Source: Alphaproteobacteria bacterium (lineage in GTDB: Bacteria > Pseudomonadota > Alphaproteobacteria > Thalassobaculales > Thalassobaculaceae). From it: a stretch of DNA of 64,000 nt. This document shows positions 52,200 through 63,873 of the stretch, piece by piece. The translations under genes were made by a program, and so were the position numbers. Positions within the stretch are counted from its first letter, which is position 1. Every line of letters starts with the position of its first letter. The DNA is taken from contig JANSYS010000012.1 in the NCBI GenBank assembly GCA_024742275.1, forward strand, positions 1-64,000. Reading direction: 5' to 3'. A model generated the notes under the pieces. That model was not told the DNA's origin and searched no databases. It was given only the letters and a program-made list of their open reading frames with translations.

Positions 52200-52501
52200 G
52201 GAAGTATCCTGGCGAGGGTTGTTTCGTCGTCTCGATGTCAGTGCTGGACGACTGCGCTCGATCTCTGTGTTCGGATGGGTGCGCGTCAGTCGCCTGTCGT
52301 CGACAGAGTGGCAGTATTTTTTTGCTGCTGCCAGCGTCTGACGGCTTCCCCGGCGAAGCCGTCAGCAAGGGCCTCGCTGACCTATCTATATGGTATTCAA
52401 TATTTTTTTTATTTGATAACGCATTAACCTTTTTTCAAGTCGTTCGATTTAGAAGATGCTTGCCAAAAGATGAATGCCCGCGAGTGTTTTGGGGGTACAG
52501 C
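52200..52501. other. AT-rich region upstream of chemoreceptor 2
   Basis: About 300 bases between the Pmp3 fragment and the chemoreceptor start. The first part is mixed sequence; from about 52378 to 52445 it becomes AT-rich (CTATCTATATGG..., then T-runs), probably a promoter. No gene is seen. Similar AT-rich leaders precede the other two chemoreceptors in this window. Confidence 0.55.
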
Positions 52502-54676
52502 ATGGATCAAGGATATCGGAATAGGCCTCAGGTACTGACCGACGAAGGTCGACCCGCTTCCGAGGAGCGTCGGGACACGGCCTCGGGGATGATGACCATC
52601 AAACGCGGCGTTGCCGGAATTGTCGTCGTCCTGGCGTTGATCGTGGGTGCTGCCGCGACCTATGCGATCAGCGATGCGTGGAGCAACAGCAAGAAACTGA
52701 GGGCTGCCGCCCAGGCGATCGGTGCGCTGACACTTCTTTCCGAAGCCACCATCGAACTGTCGCTGGAGCGCTCGCTCACCCAGGTCGCCCTGAACCTGGA
52801 CCCGCCGGTCTCCGACCAGATCAAAGGCATGATGGACCGGCAGCGAACGCTGTCCACCAAGCTGTTTTCGGACACCCGCGATCGGCTGATGACGGCTGAG
52901 GGAGTGGAAAACCGCAGCGCGCTGGTCGACCGTCTGGACGACTACCTTGAGCAAATGGCAATGCTCCGCGTTGAAGCCGATCGGGAATTGTCGGTCGGCA
53001 TCGCGGATCGCAACCCCGCCGCCATCGAAGACCTGCCGACCCAGATCAAGGACATCGTCTCGCGGCTGGACGGGCTCGGTGGGACGATGCGCGAGCTCGT
53101 CAGCGATGCGCCGACCAACATGATCGCAACCGACCGGGTCATCCAGAACGCCTGGGCGATCCGCGAGTTCGGCGGACGGGAGCGCACGCTGTTCGCGATC
53201 ACGACGGCTCGGCGGGATCCGATCGGGCGCGACGGTATCGCCTATATGAATGAGAATCATGGTCTGGCGTTGGCGGCCTGGCAGCGGCTGGCCGCGATGC
53301 GGTCGTCGACTTTGTTGGCCGCGGAGGTCCGCGATCAGATCGGACAACTCGAAGCGGACTACTTCGAAGACTACGACGCTCTTCGCAAAGACTTGTTCAG
53401 GGATTCCGAGACTGGCCAGTATCCGATCGAATTCGCGGAGCTCTTCGAGAGGTCGGAGCACGCTCTGCAATCGGCGATCAAGCTCTTGAAGGTCGCAGCC
53501 GCGAGCAACGCCGCAAACGTCGACGAGGCCGTCGGCGCGGCCAGGACGTTGCTGTGGATCGAAATCGTCATCTCGGCGATCTGCATGGCGATACTGGCTT
53601 TTGCCGGTTGGTACTTGATCCTGGGGGTGGTGCGGCCGTTGTCCCGTGTGACCAACTCGATGGAGCGACTATCCGCCGGCGATCTGGACGTCTCTATCCC
53701 TGGTGGGACACGCAAGGACGAGATCGGAGCGATCGCTCGGACGGTTCAGGTGTTCAAGGACAACGCCATCAGGACCAGGGAACTCGAAGCCGAGGCCGAA
53801 GCGCAGAAGCGGCAGGCGGAAGAGGAGAAGCGCCGGACGATGCGCGCTCTGGCGGATACCTTCGAGGCGAGTATCGGCCAAATCGTTGCGGGGGTCTCCA
53901 CAGCCTCGACCCAACTGCAGTCGACGGCGCAGAGCATGACGTCGGTCTCCGAACAGGTCAGCGTGCGCGCGACGACGGTCGCCTCGGCGGCCGACGATGC
54001 GAGTTCCAATGTTCAGACCGTCGCAGCGGCGGCCGACGAACTCGGCGGCTCCATCAACAGTATCAGCCGTCAGGTTACGGACTCCTCCCAGATGGCGCGC
54101 GCCGCGGTCGAACAGGCGGAGACCACGCAGAAGGGTGTCGAAAACCTGGTGGCTGCCGCCCAGAGTATCGGCGAGGTGGTCGCCCTGATCACCAGCATCG
54201 CCGAACAGACCAACCTGCTGGCCTTGAACGCGACGATCGAAGCGGCTCGGGCCGGGGATGCCGGCAAGGGCTTTGCCGTGGTCGCGACGGAAGTGAAGAA
54301 CCTCGCAGACCAGACCAGCAAAGCCACCGAGGAGGTCTCGGCGCAGATCGCGAACGTGCAGAAGCAGACCGCCGACTCTGCTGCGGCGATCCAGGAAATC
54401 GCCAAGTTGATCGCCGAGATGAATGGCACGGCGACGGCGATCTCGGGCGCGATCGAGCAACAGACCTCGGCGACCCGGCAGATCGTTCGGAACGTCGAGC
54501 AGGCGTCCCAAGCCACCGGCGAGGTCACCACCAATATCGCCACTGTGAGCGAAGCGGCGAGTGAGGCGGGGTCGGCCGCGAGCAAGGTGCTGTCGGCATC
54601 CAGCGAGCTGTCGCAGAACTCGGCGATGCTGCAGGATGAAGTGCAGCTATTCCTCACGACGATCCGAAGCGCCTGA
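52502..54676 (+). CDS. Methyl-accepting chemotaxis protein 2
   Basis: A 724-residue chemoreceptor. Helix 1 (about 35-58), a long all-helical periplasmic domain (about 60-350, four-helix-bundle-like, possibly a HBM-type pair), helix 2 (353-375), HAMP (376-430) and the signalling domain with [18 protein letters not shown]. The open frame runs far upstream, but a GGGGGTA sequence and the following AT-rich promoter support this ATG. An ATG at residue 30 is an alternative that would remove a polar leader. It converges on the ABC transporter genes after 52 bases. Confidence 0.87.
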   Translation: MDQGYRNRPQVLTDEGRPASEERRDTASGMMTIKRGVAGIVVVLALIVGAAATYAISDAWSNSKKLRAAAQAIGALTLLSEATIELSLERSLTQVALNLDPPVSDQIKGMMDRQRTLSTKLFSDTRDRLMTAEGVENRSALVDRLDDYLEQMAMLRVEADRELSVGIADRNPAAIEDLPTQIKDIVSRLDGLGGTMRELVSDAPTNMIATDRVIQNAWAIREFGGRERTLFAITTARRDPIGRDGIAYMNENHGLALAAWQRLAAMRSSTLLAAEVRDQIGQLEADYFEDYDALRKDLFRDSETGQYPIEFAELFERSEHALQSAIKLLKVAAASNAANVDEAVGAARTLLWIEIVISAICMAILAFAGWYLILGVVRPLSRVTNSMERLSAGDLDVSIPGGTRKDEIGAIARTVQVFKDNAIRTRELEAEAEAQKRQAEEEKRRTMRALADTFEASIGQIVAGVSTASTQLQSTAQSMTSVSEQVSVRATTVASAADDASSNVQTVAAAADELGGSINSISRQVTDSSQMARAAVEQAETTQKGVENLVAAAQSIGEVVALITSIAEQTNLLALNATIEAARAGDAGKGFAVVATEVKNLADQTSKATEEVSAQIANVQKQTADSAAAIQEIAKLIAEMNGTATAISGAIEQQTSATRQIVRNVEQASQATGEVTTNIATVSEAASEAGSAASKVLSASSELSQNSAMLQDEVQLFLTTIRSA

Positions 54677-54728
54677 CGGAGGGCCCCGTCTCGAAGACGC
54701 TGATCCGTCGCCGGGGGCAGAAACGCCC

Positions 54729-56378
54729 CTAGCCCGCCGCCAGCGTGAGGCCGCCTCCGAAGTCGAAGCCGCGACCGGGCGCCGCCGCGAATAGGGCGCG
54801 GGTATAGTCGTGCTGGGGATTGCCGAAGACCTCCGCCGCCTCGCCATACTCGACCACCTGACCCCGGTGCATGACCGCGACCGTGTCGCAAACCTGAGCG
54901 GCTACGCGGAGATCGTGGGTGATGAACAGCATGGCCAGATCCAACCGCCGACGGATGTCGTCCAGCAGTTCGAGCACCTGGGCCTGGACCGACACGTCGA
55001 GGGCGGAGACCGCCTCGTCGGCGATGAGAAGGTCGGGTCCCATGGCGAGGGCGCGGGCGATGCAGATCCGTTGTCGCTGACCGCCGGAGAATTGGTGCGG
55101 AAAGCGATCCAGCGCGTTCGGGTCGAGCCGGACGAGAGACATGAGCTCGCGGGCCCGGTCATAGGCCTCCTTGTGGCCCATACCATAGTTCATTGGCCCT
55201 TCGACGATCGATGCGCCGACGGTTCGGCGCGGATTGAGCGAGCGGTACGGGTCCTGAAATACGATCTGAACCCGTCGGCGCAGATGTCGCAGCCGCGACT
55301 GCGAGGCTTTGGCGATGTCGTCGTCGTCCAGATAGATGTGCCCGGCGCTCGGGTCGATCAGCCGGGCGATACATCGTGCGACCGTGGATTTGCCGGACCC
55401 GGACTCGCCGACGATGCCCAGCGTCTCGCCGCGCCGGATCTCCAGATTGACGTTCTGTGCGGCATGTACCTCGCGCGCTCTCTGGAAGAAACCGCCGCCG
55501 CCGTAGATCTTGGAGAGTCCATCGGTCGTCAGGACCACCGGCGCCTTGGAATCGCGCGGGCGTCCGTGCGGGGTGAAGCTCGGGACCGCGCCGATCAGCA
55601 TCTTGGTGTAGGTTTCCCGCGGGCGCTTCAGGACGGCCTCGGCCGGACCCTCCTCGACCACCTTGCCCCATTGCATCACCGCGACGCGGTCGGCGATCTC
55701 GGCGACGACGCCGAAATCGTGAGTGATGAAGAGCACTGCGGTCTCGTGGGTACGCTGGATTTCTTTGATCAGCTTGAGGATCTGCTCCTGGGTCGTCACG
55801 TCGAGCGCCGTCGTCGGCTCGTCCGCGATCAGCAGCACCGGCTCCAACACCAGCGCCATGGCGATCATGATCCGCTGCCGCTGCCCGCCCGATAGCTGAT
55901 GTGGATAGGAGGCCGCCATGCGGGGTGGGTCCGGCAGTTGCACCTGCTCGAGAATGTCGATGATCTTCGCCTGACGGGTTGCCTGATCGTCGTCGGTGTG
56001 GGTCTTCAGCACCTCCTCGATCTGGTCGCCGCAGGTCATGGTCGGGTTCAAGGCCGTCATCGGCTCCTGGAAGATCATGGACATGCGGGCGCCGCGCAGT
56101 TCGCGCAGGCGTTCGTCGCTGGCCGTCAGCACGTTCTCGCCCATAAGCCTGATCTCGCCGCCGCTCGGCGTGAGCTGGCCCTTCGGCAGCAGGCCCATGA
56201 CACTGAACGCAGTGACCGATTTCCCCGACCCGGACTCTCCGACCAGGCACACGATCTCGCGCGGGCCCACGGTGATGGAGACGCCGTCGACGGCATGGCG
56301 GCGGTCATTGCCGTCCGGCAGGTCGACCGTGAGGTTATCGATCTCGAGGATCGGCTTGATGTCGGTCGCGTCGGTCAT
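54729..56378 (-). CDS. Dipeptide ABC transporter, fused ATP-binding protein (DppD-DppF type)
   Basis: A 549-residue protein with two complete ABC modules. Module 1 has Walker [17 protein letters not shown] and signature [15 protein letters not shown]; module 2 has [15 protein letters not shown] and [15 protein letters not shown]. Such fusions (GsiA-like) power peptide or nickel importers. It is the last gene of a four-gene operon: binding protein, two permeases and this ATPase. It starts three bases after the second permease stop. Confidence 0.93.
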   Translation of the reverse strand: MTDATDIKPILEIDNLTVDLPDGNDRRHAVDGVSITVGPREIVCLVGESGSGKSVTAFSVMGLLPKGQLTPSGGEIRLMGENVLTASDERLRELRGARMSMIFQEPMTALNPTMTCGDQIEEVLKTHTDDDQATRQAKIIDILEQVQLPDPPRMAASYPHQLSGGQRQRIMIAMALVLEPVLLIADEPTTALDVTTQEQILKLIKEIQRTHETAVLFITHDFGVVAEIADRVAVMQWGKVVEEGPAEAVLKRPRETYTKMLIGAVPSFTPHGRPRDSKAPVVLTTDGLSKIYGGGGFFQRAREVHAAQNVNLEIRRGETLGIVGESGSGKSTVARCIARLIDPSAGHIYLDDDDIAKASQSRLRHLRRRVQIVFQDPYRSLNPRRTVGASIVEGPMNYGMGHKEAYDRARELMSLVRLDPNALDRFPHQFSGGQRQRICIARALAMGPDLLIADEAVSALDVSVQAQVLELLDDIRRRLDLAMLFITHDLRVAAQVCDTVAVMHRGQVVEYGEAAEVFGNPQHDYTRALFAAAPGRGFDFGGGLTLAAG

Positions 56379-56381
56379 CGT

Positions 56382-57317
56382 CTACAGCCGTTTGCGCATG
56401 CGGGGATCGAGCGTGTCGCGCAGTCCGTCGCCGAGCATGTTCACCGCCAGGACGGTGATCGCCAGGAAGATGCCCGGGAACAGGATGTTGTGTGGAAACA
56501 CGCGGAACAGGATCCGGCCCTCGGCCATGATGTTGCCCCAGGTCGGCGTTTCCGGCGGTATGCCGACGCCCAGGAAGCTGAGGATCGCCTCCACCAGGAT
56601 CGCGGAGGCGCAGATATAGGTCCCCTGGACGATAAGCGGAGCGATGGTGTTCGGCAGAACATGGCGGATCAGGATGAGCGGAACACGGGTGCCGACCGAG
56701 ATCGCCGCCTCCACGTATGGTTCCTCGCGGATCGACAGGACGATGGAGCGCACCAGTCGCACCACGCGGGGGATTTCGGGAATCGTGATCGCCAGGATCA
56801 CGGTGACCAGGCCGGCGTCGGCAAGAGAAACCAGGGCGATTGCGAGCAGGATTCCCGGGATCGCCATGAGCCCGTCCATGACACGCATCACAATCGAGTC
56901 GAGCCAGCGGATATAGCCGGAGACCAGCCCGACGACGAGGCCGATCGCGAGCGAAAGCATGGCCACCACGAGACCCACGGCCAGCGAAACCTGGGCGCCG
57001 TAGATCACGCGGCTGTAGGTGTCGCGGCCGAGCGTGTCGGTGCCCATGAGATAGGTCCAGGTGCTCTGCGTGCCGTCGTCGGCGGTGATGACCCGTTCGG
57101 TCCCGGGCTTCTTGTTCCGCCAGGCGGGGTCGATGTCGCTTGGATCCATGGTGCCGAGGAACGGTGCGCAGACCGCGATCAGAACCATGATCCCGAGCAC
57201 GATTCCGCCGAACATGACGCTCGGGTTCCGGACCACCTGCTCCCAGAGCGTGGCTTTGCGGGATGCGGCGTCGGCGGAGGCGGCGCCGTCTACGAGATGT
57301 TCGGTGCCCTCGGTCAA
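56382..57317 (-). CDS. Dipeptide-type ABC transporter permease 2 (DppC-like)
   Basis: A 311-residue inner-membrane permease. An N-terminal helix (about 34-54), a long periplasmic loop, then five helices with the EAA motif region EPYVEAAISVGTRVPLILIRHVLPN. The DPSDIDPAW and YLMGTDTLGRDTYSRVIYGA segments are typical of OppC/DppC. Its start overlaps the stop of the first permease gene by four bases. Confidence 0.92.
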   Translation of the reverse strand: MTEGTEHLVDGAASADAASRKATLWEQVVRNPSVMFGGIVLGIMVLIAVCAPFLGTMDPSDIDPAWRNKKPGTERVITADDGTQSTWTYLMGTDTLGRDTYSRVIYGAQVSLAVGLVVAMLSLAIGLVVGLVSGYIRWLDSIVMRVMDGLMAIPGILLAIALVSLADAGLVTVILAITIPEIPRVVRLVRSIVLSIREEPYVEAAISVGTRVPLILIRHVLPNTIAPLIVQGTYICASAILVEAILSFLGVGIPPETPTWGNIMAEGRILFRVFPHNILFPGIFLAITVLAVNMLGDGLRDTLDPRMRKRL

Positions 57318-58255
57318 TATCGGATCCTCGGGTCGAGAAGGCTGTAGCTGAGGTCGATCAGCAGGTTGATCACCACGTAGACGAAGGAGAACACGATGAT
57401 GATGGCCTGGATCGTCGGGTAGTCGCGCCCGAGAACGGCGTCCACAGTCAGGCGGCCCAGTCCGGGAATGTTGTAGACGCTTTCGGTTACCACCACGCCG
57501 CCGATCAGCAGCGCGATCCCGATACCGATCACGGTGACGATCGGCACCGCCGCGTTGCGCAGCGCGTGCTTCAGGAGAACCGTGTTCGGTTTCAGTCCCT
57601 TCGCATAGGCGGTGCGGATGTAATCCTCACCCAAGACCTCAAGCACGCTGGCCCGGGTGATGCGGGCGATCAGGGCGATGTAGATCACGCTGAGCGTAAT
57701 GCTGGGCAGCACCAGCCGATGAATGAAGGGCCAGAACCCGTCCGAGATGGGTTTGTATCCCTGGACCGGGAACAGGTCGATCTCCATCGCGAACAGATAG
57801 ATCAGGATGTAGCCGAGTACGAAGACCGGGACCGAGAATCCGGCGACGGAGAACGCCATGACCGACCGGTCGATCCAGGTGCCGTGCCTGTAGGCAGCGA
57901 GCACGCCGATCGGGACGGCGACGACGATGGTCAGGATCAACGTCGTCGTGGCAAGCGCCAATGTCGGCTCGACCCGCAGAAGGATGAGTTCCGAGACGTC
58001 TTTCTTGAAGAAGTAGGACTGGCCGAAATCGCCTTGAAGGATGTTCCCGAGCCAGATTCCCAACTGCACCAGGAGCGGTTCGTTGAGGCCCAATGACTCG
58101 CGAATCTGGGCGATCTGATCCGGTGTTCCATTGTCGCCGGCGAGCACGGCCGCCGGGTCGCCCGGCGTGAGCCGGAGCATCAGAAACACGAAGACCGCCA
58201 CCATCCCGAGGACCGGGATGGTGGCGAGCAAACGTTGGACGATGAATCCAAACAT
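57314..58255 (-). CDS. Dipeptide-type ABC transporter permease 1 (DppB-like)
   Basis: A 313-residue inner-membrane permease. MFGFIVQRLLATIPVLGMVAVFVFLMLRL starts helix 1; the GDPAAVLAG and LGLNEPLLVQLGIWLGN segments follow, as in OppB/DppB. The EAA region DYIRTAYAKGLKPNTVLLKHALRN is present. It is encoded between the binding protein and DppC-like genes in one transcript. Confidence 0.92.
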   Translation of the reverse strand: MFGFIVQRLLATIPVLGMVAVFVFLMLRLTPGDPAAVLAGDNGTPDQIAQIRESLGLNEPLLVQLGIWLGNILQGDFGQSYFFKKDVSELILLRVEPTLALATTTLILTIVVAVPIGVLAAYRHGTWIDRSVMAFSVAGFSVPVFVLGYILIYLFAMEIDLFPVQGYKPISDGFWPFIHRLVLPSITLSVIYIALIARITRASVLEVLGEDYIRTAYAKGLKPNTVLLKHALRNAAVPIVTVIGIGIALLIGGVVVTESVYNIPGLGRLTVDAVLGRDYPTIQAIIIVFSFVYVVINLLIDLSYSLLDPRIRY

Positions 58256-58298
58256 GTGCGCTTATGGCTCCAGCGTCAGGAGTTGAGTCGTCATGTCC

Positions 58299-59906
58299 TC
58301 ACTCGGACTTGGCGATGTTCCAGAAGATCGGGAACGGCCCGCCGAGCACGCCGCTCAGCTTGTCGCTCCGCCACGCCGGAACCTGGTACCACTGCCCCGC
58401 ATGGGCGTGGGTAACCACCTCCATGGCCCGCTTCTGGATCTCGACTGCCAGCGTCTTCTGCTTGTCGGCGTCGGTCTCCGTGGCAAAAGCTTCGCGAAGT
58501 TCCTCCATCTTGGCGTCGCACGGCCAGCCGAACCACGCCTTGTCGCATCCGGCGTTGTAGCCGGCGGCGGAGATCGGGTTCAGAATGTCGGCCGCTGTCC
58601 AGGACGTCATGAAGACGTTCCAGCCACCGTCGGACGGTGCCTCTTTCTTCGCACGGCGCGCGACCAGCGTCTGCCAGTCCATCGCCTGCAGGTCGACGTT
58701 GAAGCCGGCCTGCTTAAGCTTGTCGGCGGCGACCGGGCCGAGGTTGTTCAGCACGTCGACGTCTGTCGACTGCATGACCACAACGGGGGTACCGTCATAG
58801 CCGGCCTCTTCGAGCATCTTCTTGGCGCCGGCGATGTCCGACTTCATGACGATCTCGGTTCCTTCGTCGCTGGCGAAGGACGTCCCGCAGATGAACATCG
58901 CGGGGCATTCCTTGTAGTACTCCGGATTGCCGATCGTGGCCTGGACGAAGTCGATCTGATTGATCGCCATGAGCGCCGCCCGGCGCATCTTCACGTTGTC
59001 GAACGGCGGATGCAGCCAGTTCAGCCGGAACATGTACTGGTTGCCGAGCGGGTTCAGGATCTGGGCAGTGATGTCGTCATTGCCCTCGAAGAGCGGCAGC
59101 AGATCGGTCGGCGGTGACTCCAGGTAGTCGACCTCGCCTTCGAGCAGCGCGTTCACGGCGGTCTGGTGGTCCTTGATGGAGACCCACTCGACCCGGTCGA
59201 CCTTGACGACCTTGCCGCCGGCGGCCCAACTCGGCTCCTCGGAGCGCGGGACGTAGTCGTCGAACTTCTCGAAGACCGCGACATCGCCGGGCTTCCACTC
59301 GTCGACCTTGAAGACGAACGGACCGGAGCCGGTGTAGTCGGAGATTTGCTCGCTCGACGGCGTTTCCGCGACGCGTTTCGGCATCATGAACGGGACGTTC
59401 GAGCTCGGTTTGGCGAGCGAGGCGATCACCAGACCATAGGGCTTGTTGAGGACGATCTGGAAGGTCTTGTCGTCCACGGCCTTGAACTCGGAGACGAACT
59501 CCAGAAGCTTCTGGCCCATCGAGTCCTTGGAGCCCCAGCGCTTGATCGAGGCGATGCAGTCTTCCGACGTGACGGGCGCCCCGTCATGCCACTTAAGCCC
59601 ATCGCGCAGGGTCATGGTGTAGGTCAGCTTGTCGTCGCTGACCGTGTACGAGTCCACCATCTGCGGATGAACGTTGGTCTCGGCATCCATCGCAAAGAGG
59701 GTGTCGTAGACCATGTACCCGTAGTTCCGGGACATATAGGCGGTCGTCCAGATTGGATCGACGATCTTGAGGTCGGAATGCATGACCACGCGCAGCGTGG
59801 TTTCGGCGGATGCCGTGGCGGTCATCCCCAGTGTCATGGGTAGAGCGACGGCTGCCGCGAGCGCGGTCTTCGCCGCACTCTTCGCGAATGTGCGTCCCCA
59901 GTTCAT
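58299..59906 (-). CDS. Periplasmic dipeptide-binding protein (DppA/SBP_bac_5 type)
   Basis: A 535-residue solute-binding protein. A signal peptide is visible: MNWGRTFAKSAAKTALAAAV, ending near ASA-ET (residue 34). The mature protein has TLRVVMHSDLKIVDPIWTTA, DGLKWHDGAPVTSEDC and SGPFVFKVDEWKPG, the family hallmarks of SBP_bac_5. It would bind a peptide or glutathione-like ligand. GGAGGGG lies before the ATG. It is the first gene of a complete importer operon. Confidence 0.92.
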   Translation of the reverse strand: MNWGRTFAKSAAKTALAAAVALPMTLGMTATASAETTLRVVMHSDLKIVDPIWTTAYMSRNYGYMVYDTLFAMDAETNVHPQMVDSYTVSDDKLTYTMTLRDGLKWHDGAPVTSEDCIASIKRWGSKDSMGQKLLEFVSEFKAVDDKTFQIVLNKPYGLVIASLAKPSSNVPFMMPKRVAETPSSEQISDYTGSGPFVFKVDEWKPGDVAVFEKFDDYVPRSEEPSWAAGGKVVKVDRVEWVSIKDHQTAVNALLEGEVDYLESPPTDLLPLFEGNDDITAQILNPLGNQYMFRLNWLHPPFDNVKMRRAALMAINQIDFVQATIGNPEYYKECPAMFICGTSFASDEGTEIVMKSDIAGAKKMLEEAGYDGTPVVVMQSTDVDVLNNLGPVAADKLKQAGFNVDLQAMDWQTLVARRAKKEAPSDGGWNVFMTSWTAADILNPISAAGYNAGCDKAWFGWPCDAKMEELREAFATETDADKQKTLAVEIQKRAMEVVTHAHAGQWYQVPAWRSDKLSGVLGGPFPIFWNIAKSE

Positions 59907-60079
59907 TGGCCCCTCCGTTGTTTGGAGTTTCTTGGAGGGGGGAAGCGTGAGGGCAATCGTAGTGCGAGTCCAGATGGGTTTTCGCTCCTGCGGGATGGAG
60001 GGCGGCGGGCGTCGGCGGCGCGAAACGAAACGGTGGCCCCGGAGGACCACCGCTCTTGGTCACTCTGATGTCGACGCGT

Positions 60080-62125
60080 TTACGCCGCCTTTACGTCGTC
60101 GAGGAAGCGGGCAATGCAGGATTTCAGATCCACCGCCTGATGCGCGACCTCACTGCTCGCTGCGGAAACCTGGGTGGCGGCCGAGGAACTTTCCTGAGCT
60201 CCCGTATTCACGATCTCAATGTTCTCGGAGACCATCTGGGTTCCCTGGGCCGCTTCCTGGATGCTGCGGCCGATTTCCTTGGTCGCCGAGGACTGCTCCT
60301 CGACCGCTGCGGCGATGGCGGAAGAAATTTCGTTCAGTCGCATCACCGTCTCGGAAATCTCTCGGATCGCTCCTGCGGCCCGGCTCGTCTCGCTCTGGAT
60401 CAGCGAAATCTTGCCGGAGATTTCCACCGTCGCTTTGCCGGTCTGGTCCGCCAAGCCCTTGACCTCGGTGGCGACCACCGCGAAGCCCTTGCCTGCTTCA
60501 CCGGCGCGCGCCGCCTCGATGGTGGCATTGAGGGCCAGCAGATTGGTCTGTTCGGCGATCTCGCTGATGAGACTGATGATGTTCCCGACCTCGGAAGAGG
60601 CCGTCTCCAGATTGCCGACGCGATCGCTGGTCGTCTGTGCCTGACTGGAGGCTTCGTTTGCCATCCGAGAGGCTTCGGTGATTTGCGAGTTGATTTCGTC
60701 GATCGAGGCGGAGAGTTCCTCGGTGGCGGCTGCCACCGTCTGGACGTTGCTGCTGGCCTCTTGCGACGCGCCGGAAACGGTGTGGGAGGTGTCCATTGTC
60801 CGTTCGGCGATCTGCGTCATGGATTGAGCGGCCGTGTTCAGTTCTTCCGTGGCGCCGGCCACCGTACCGAGCATGTCGCGGACGCTCCGGTCGAAGCTGG
60901 CGGCGAGGTCCTCCACCCGTTTGGCGCGGGCTTCGCGGGCTTTCTGCTCCGCCTTCTGGGAGGCGATCAGGGCGTCGTTCTCGATCATGCTCGTCTTGAA
61001 GACCTCGACGGCGCGGGCCATCAGTCCGAACTCGTCGCGGCGATCGACACCGGGGATCTCGACGGACGTGTCGTGATTGGCGAGGCCGCCCATCGCAGCC
61101 GTGAGGGTCACCGCCGGCTTCGACAGCTTTCCGCCGAGTGACAATGCGATGGCGACGCCGAGAACGAAACTCACCAGGCTGGCGACGGCGACCTCGATCT
61201 CGGTCAGCAGGACTCCCGCGAGCACCTCCTCCTCGATCTCCGCCTCAAGGGCCGCGGAATCGGCAACGAAGGCCTCGGCGGCGTAGACGATTTTGTCCGC
61301 GTTGGATTTCAAGGAGCCGTCGACGATCTCCCGGATCGTGACATCGTCCTTGTGGGCTTTCTCCAACGCGTGACGGTATTCGGCGAAGAGCGCCTTCACT
61401 TCGGTCAGCAACGCGGCGGTTTTCGGCGTCTGAGGCGCTTGCTCGAGCTTGGCGATCAGGTTTGCCGACTTGGAGATCTCCTCGTCCACGAGAGACCCCA
61501 CGGTCGTATCCTTGTGACCGAGCAGGGTGTTGGAGTGGATCTGCAGTTGCAGCAGATGCTGGCGCACGGTGCCGGCCAGTAGAGACGCTTCCATATTGCC
61601 CGTTTCGACAAAGGCGTCCTGGATTTTGTCCATGTCCTCGACCAGCAGCTTCCCGTCGGGAAGCATGACGTCGTTGATGAGGGACTTGAACTCGCGTTCG
61701 AGCACGGCGGCTTTGTTGAACTCGGCTTCGTAGGCGGCGATGGCGGTTTCGATTTCGGAGATCCGGCCGGCGACTTCCTCGGGGATGTCATGGCTGCGGA
61801 GCTCTTCGATCTCCGCCTTGACGGCCATGCCGATCGTCTGGACCTTCTCGGCGTCGCTCTCGTCGCCGCCGGCGGCGTATTCCCGCGCATGGGCGTTCAT
61901 CTTCATGAACTGGACTTCGATATGGGCCGCAATGCCCGCTTCTTTGGCGATCTCCGCGAAATGGTGAACGTTCTTCGAGACATTCGTCAGGTTGTAGAAG
62001 GTCAGTCCGGCGCCTAGAACGAAGACTCCGATAACGGCGCCGAAACCGGCCAGGATTCTAAATTTCACGGAGTCACGCGTCCGGATCTGAGCATCGGAGC
62101 TGGGCATGCGGTCTTGTCGTAGCAT
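60080..62125 (-). CDS. Methyl-accepting chemotaxis protein 3
   Basis: A 681-residue chemoreceptor. Helix 1 (about 22-46), an all-helical periplasmic domain (about 47-305, HBM-like, with many charged heptads), helix 2 (about 306-332), HAMP and the signalling domain with [20 protein letters not shown]. It ends [14 protein letters not shown] without a CheR tether. GAGGAA is eight bases upstream. It lies downstream of an AT-rich intergenic region and is tail-to-head with the ABC binding-protein gene; 170 bases between them hold nothing recognised. Confidence 0.87.
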   Translation of the reverse strand: MLRQDRMPSSDAQIRTRDSVKFRILAGFGAVIGVFVLGAGLTFYNLTNVSKNVHHFAEIAKEAGIAAHIEVQFMKMNAHAREYAAGGDESDAEKVQTIGMAVKAEIEELRSHDIPEEVAGRISEIETAIAAYEAEFNKAAVLEREFKSLINDVMLPDGKLLVEDMDKIQDAFVETGNMEASLLAGTVRQHLLQLQIHSNTLLGHKDTTVGSLVDEEISKSANLIAKLEQAPQTPKTAALLTEVKALFAEYRHALEKAHKDDVTIREIVDGSLKSNADKIVYAAEAFVADSAALEAEIEEEVLAGVLLTEIEVAVASLVSFVLGVAIALSLGGKLSKPAVTLTAAMGGLANHDTSVEIPGVDRRDEFGLMARAVEVFKTSMIENDALIASQKAEQKAREARAKRVEDLAASFDRSVRDMLGTVAGATEELNTAAQSMTQIAERTMDTSHTVSGASQEASSNVQTVAAATEELSASIDEINSQITEASRMANEASSQAQTTSDRVGNLETASSEVGNIISLISEIAEQTNLLALNATIEAARAGEAGKGFAVVATEVKGLADQTGKATVEISGKISLIQSETSRAAGAIREISETVMRLNEISSAIAAAVEEQSSATKEIGRSIQEAAQGTQMVSENIEIVNTGAQESSSAATQVSAASSEVAHQAVDLKSCIARFLDDVKAA

Positions 62126-62511
62126 TGCGGCATTCCTCGTCGGTGTTGTCCTTCTGAACCAGCTGCCCGGTCGATGTCCGTGCCGGTGTGCATGGAATAG
62201 AAAGTTTTTTTGTCATTGAGTGATCCAAAGGCTCCCTCGGCACGTACGATGGCGTCGAAACGTAAACAGAAAATTTACGCGTTTTTTTGTAAAGTTTGCT
62301 TTAATCAACCTAAGGTAACGATATTGTTTCTGATTTCTGGATGTGTTAGAAAATTTCCATATGTGTTCGAACATTAATATAATGAATTTGAGGTAATTAT
62401 CCCTCGAACCTCTGTATTCGACGTTTTGAGCCGACCCATTTTGCATGAACAAAAAATCGTTTTGCAGAAATGCGGGAGCTCCCCATCGCCCCAACGCCGC
62501 GCTTCGCAGAG
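62126..62511. other. AT-rich divergent intergenic region
   Basis: About 390 bases between the start of chemoreceptor 3 and the serC promoter. From 62205 to 62460 it is AT-rich, with T-runs at 62280-62290. No reading frame of interest. It probably carries the chemoreceptor promoter on the minus strand. Confidence 0.5.
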
Positions 62512-62539
62512 TTGACAGGCCGCTTTTCGACCTTATGGT
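62512..62539 (+). promoter_or_regulatory. Sigma70-type promoter of serC
   Basis: A perfect -35 TTGACA (62512-62517) and a -10 TATGGT (62534-62539, four of six) lie 16 bases apart. Transcription should begin near 62546, which places a short structured leader before serC. Confidence 0.6.
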
Positions 62540-62545
62540 CTGCGT

Positions 62546-62590
62546 TGGGCCGCCGCTCCCCAACGAGCGGTTACATTTAAGGATGAAACC
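62546..62590 (+). ncRNA. serC leader RNA motif (candidate)
   Basis: The leader begins GGGCCGCCGCTCC, forms a CCGCT/AGCGG hairpin around CCCCAACG, then reads GGTTACATTTAAGGA directly before the serC start region. The hairpin, the ACATTTAAGGA stretch overlapping the ribosome site and the position before serC match what I recall of the alphaproteobacterial serC motif. The identification is from memory; the ligand of that motif, if any, is not established. Confidence 0.55.
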
Positions 62591-63754
62591 ATGAAGCCGC
62601 AGCAGTTGCCGCGTGTGCCATTGTTCTCGTCCGGACCGTGTGCGAAGCGACCCGGATGGGGCCCCGCTGTACTCTCCGACGCCGCCCTGGGGCGGTCTCA
62701 CCGTTCGAAGATCGGTAAAGCCAAACTGGCCGACGTGCTCGACAGGTCGCGCCGGATCCTCGGAATTCCCTACGACTACCGCATCGCCATCGTCCCCGCC
62801 TCCGATACCGGAGCCGTGGAGATGGTCATGTGGTCGGTGCTCGGCGCTCGCGGCGTCGACATGCTGGCATGGGAAAGCTTCGGCGCCGGCTGGGTCACTG
62901 ATGTGACCAAGCAGCTCAAGCTCGAGGACGTTCGCGTTTTGGAAGCGGACTACGGGGAGATCGTCGATCTCGCGCAGGTGGACTTCTCCCGCGACGTCGT
63001 TTTCACCTGGAACGGAACCACTTCCGGAGTGCGCGTCCCGGACGGCGACTGGATCCCGTCCGACCGGGACGGCCTGAGCATTTGCGACGCCACATCTGCG
63101 GCTTTTGCCATGGATCTTCCCTGGCACAAGCTCGACGCCGTCACGTGGTCCTGGCAGAAGGTGCTGGGCGGCGAGGCGGCCCACGGCATGCTCGTTCTCA
63201 GCCCGCGCGCTGTCGCGCGTCTGGAGAGCTACACGCCTCCGTGGCCGATGCCCAAGCTCTTTCGCATGACGAAGGGCGGCAAGCTCAACGAAGGCATCTT
63301 CAAGGGCGAGACCATCAACACGCCGTCCATGCTCGCGGTCGAGGATGCGCTGGACACGCTCGCCTGGGCCGAGGAGATCGGCGGCCTCGACGCGCTTAAG
63401 GCGCGCAGCGGTGCCAATCTGGCCGCCATCGAACGCTGGGTCGCGACGTCCAACTGGGTCGGTTTCCTCGCTCGGGACAAAACCATCCGGTCGAGCACGT
63501 CGATCTGTCTGTCGATCGTCGACCCGGCGTTTCGGGCTCTCTCCGAGGCCGATCAGTCCGCTGCGGCGAAGAAGCTCGCCGCGTTGGTCGAGGCCGAAGG
63601 TGCGGGATACGACATCGCCGGATACCGCGACGCACCCCCGGGCCTGCGTATTTGGGGCGGTGCGACGGTTGAGACCGCCGATGTCGAGGCCCTGCTGCCC
63701 TGGCTCGATTGGGCCTGGGGCGAGGTGAAGTCCGACCTCGCCAAGGCGGCTTAG
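62591..63754 (+). CDS. serC: Phosphoserine aminotransferase
   Basis: A 387-residue PLP enzyme that converts 3-phosphohydroxypyruvate to phosphoserine with glutamate; the step before serine. Lys190 in [11 protein letters not shown] is the PLP lysine; [19 protein letters not shown] and [15 protein letters not shown] are typical of the alphaproteobacterial SerC type. AAGGATGAAACC precedes the start. A serC-motif-like leader and a good promoter lie upstream, and serA follows after 119 bases. Confidence 0.95.
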   Translation: MKPQQLPRVPLFSSGPCAKRPGWGPAVLSDAALGRSHRSKIGKAKLADVLDRSRRILGIPYDYRIAIVPASDTGAVEMVMWSVLGARGVDMLAWESFGAGWVTDVTKQLKLEDVRVLEADYGEIVDLAQVDFSRDVVFTWNGTTSGVRVPDGDWIPSDRDGLSICDATSAAFAMDLPWHKLDAVTWSWQKVLGGEAAHGMLVLSPRAVARLESYTPPWPMPKLFRMTKGGKLNEGIFKGETINTPSMLAVEDALDTLAWAEEIGGLDALKARSGANLAAIERWVATSNWVGFLARDKTIRSSTSICLSIVDPAFRALSEADQSAAAKKLAALVEAEGAGYDIAGYRDAPPGLRIWGGATVETADVEALLPWLDWAWGEVKSDLAKAA

Positions 63755-63873
63755 GAAAGCCCCCACCTTCCCGGCTCCCGAGACCAGGTCCGGGGGCCGG
63801 GGCTCAGCTGCAATCCCCAATCCAGGCCCGGTGTCGAAAGCGGCGCCGTGGCCCCAGTCAATGGGAGCTTCCC

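Noticed and set aside
62213-63820. A 535-codon minus-strand frame over serC
   Set aside because: It is antisense to serC, a certain gene, and continues into AT-rich intergenic sequence.
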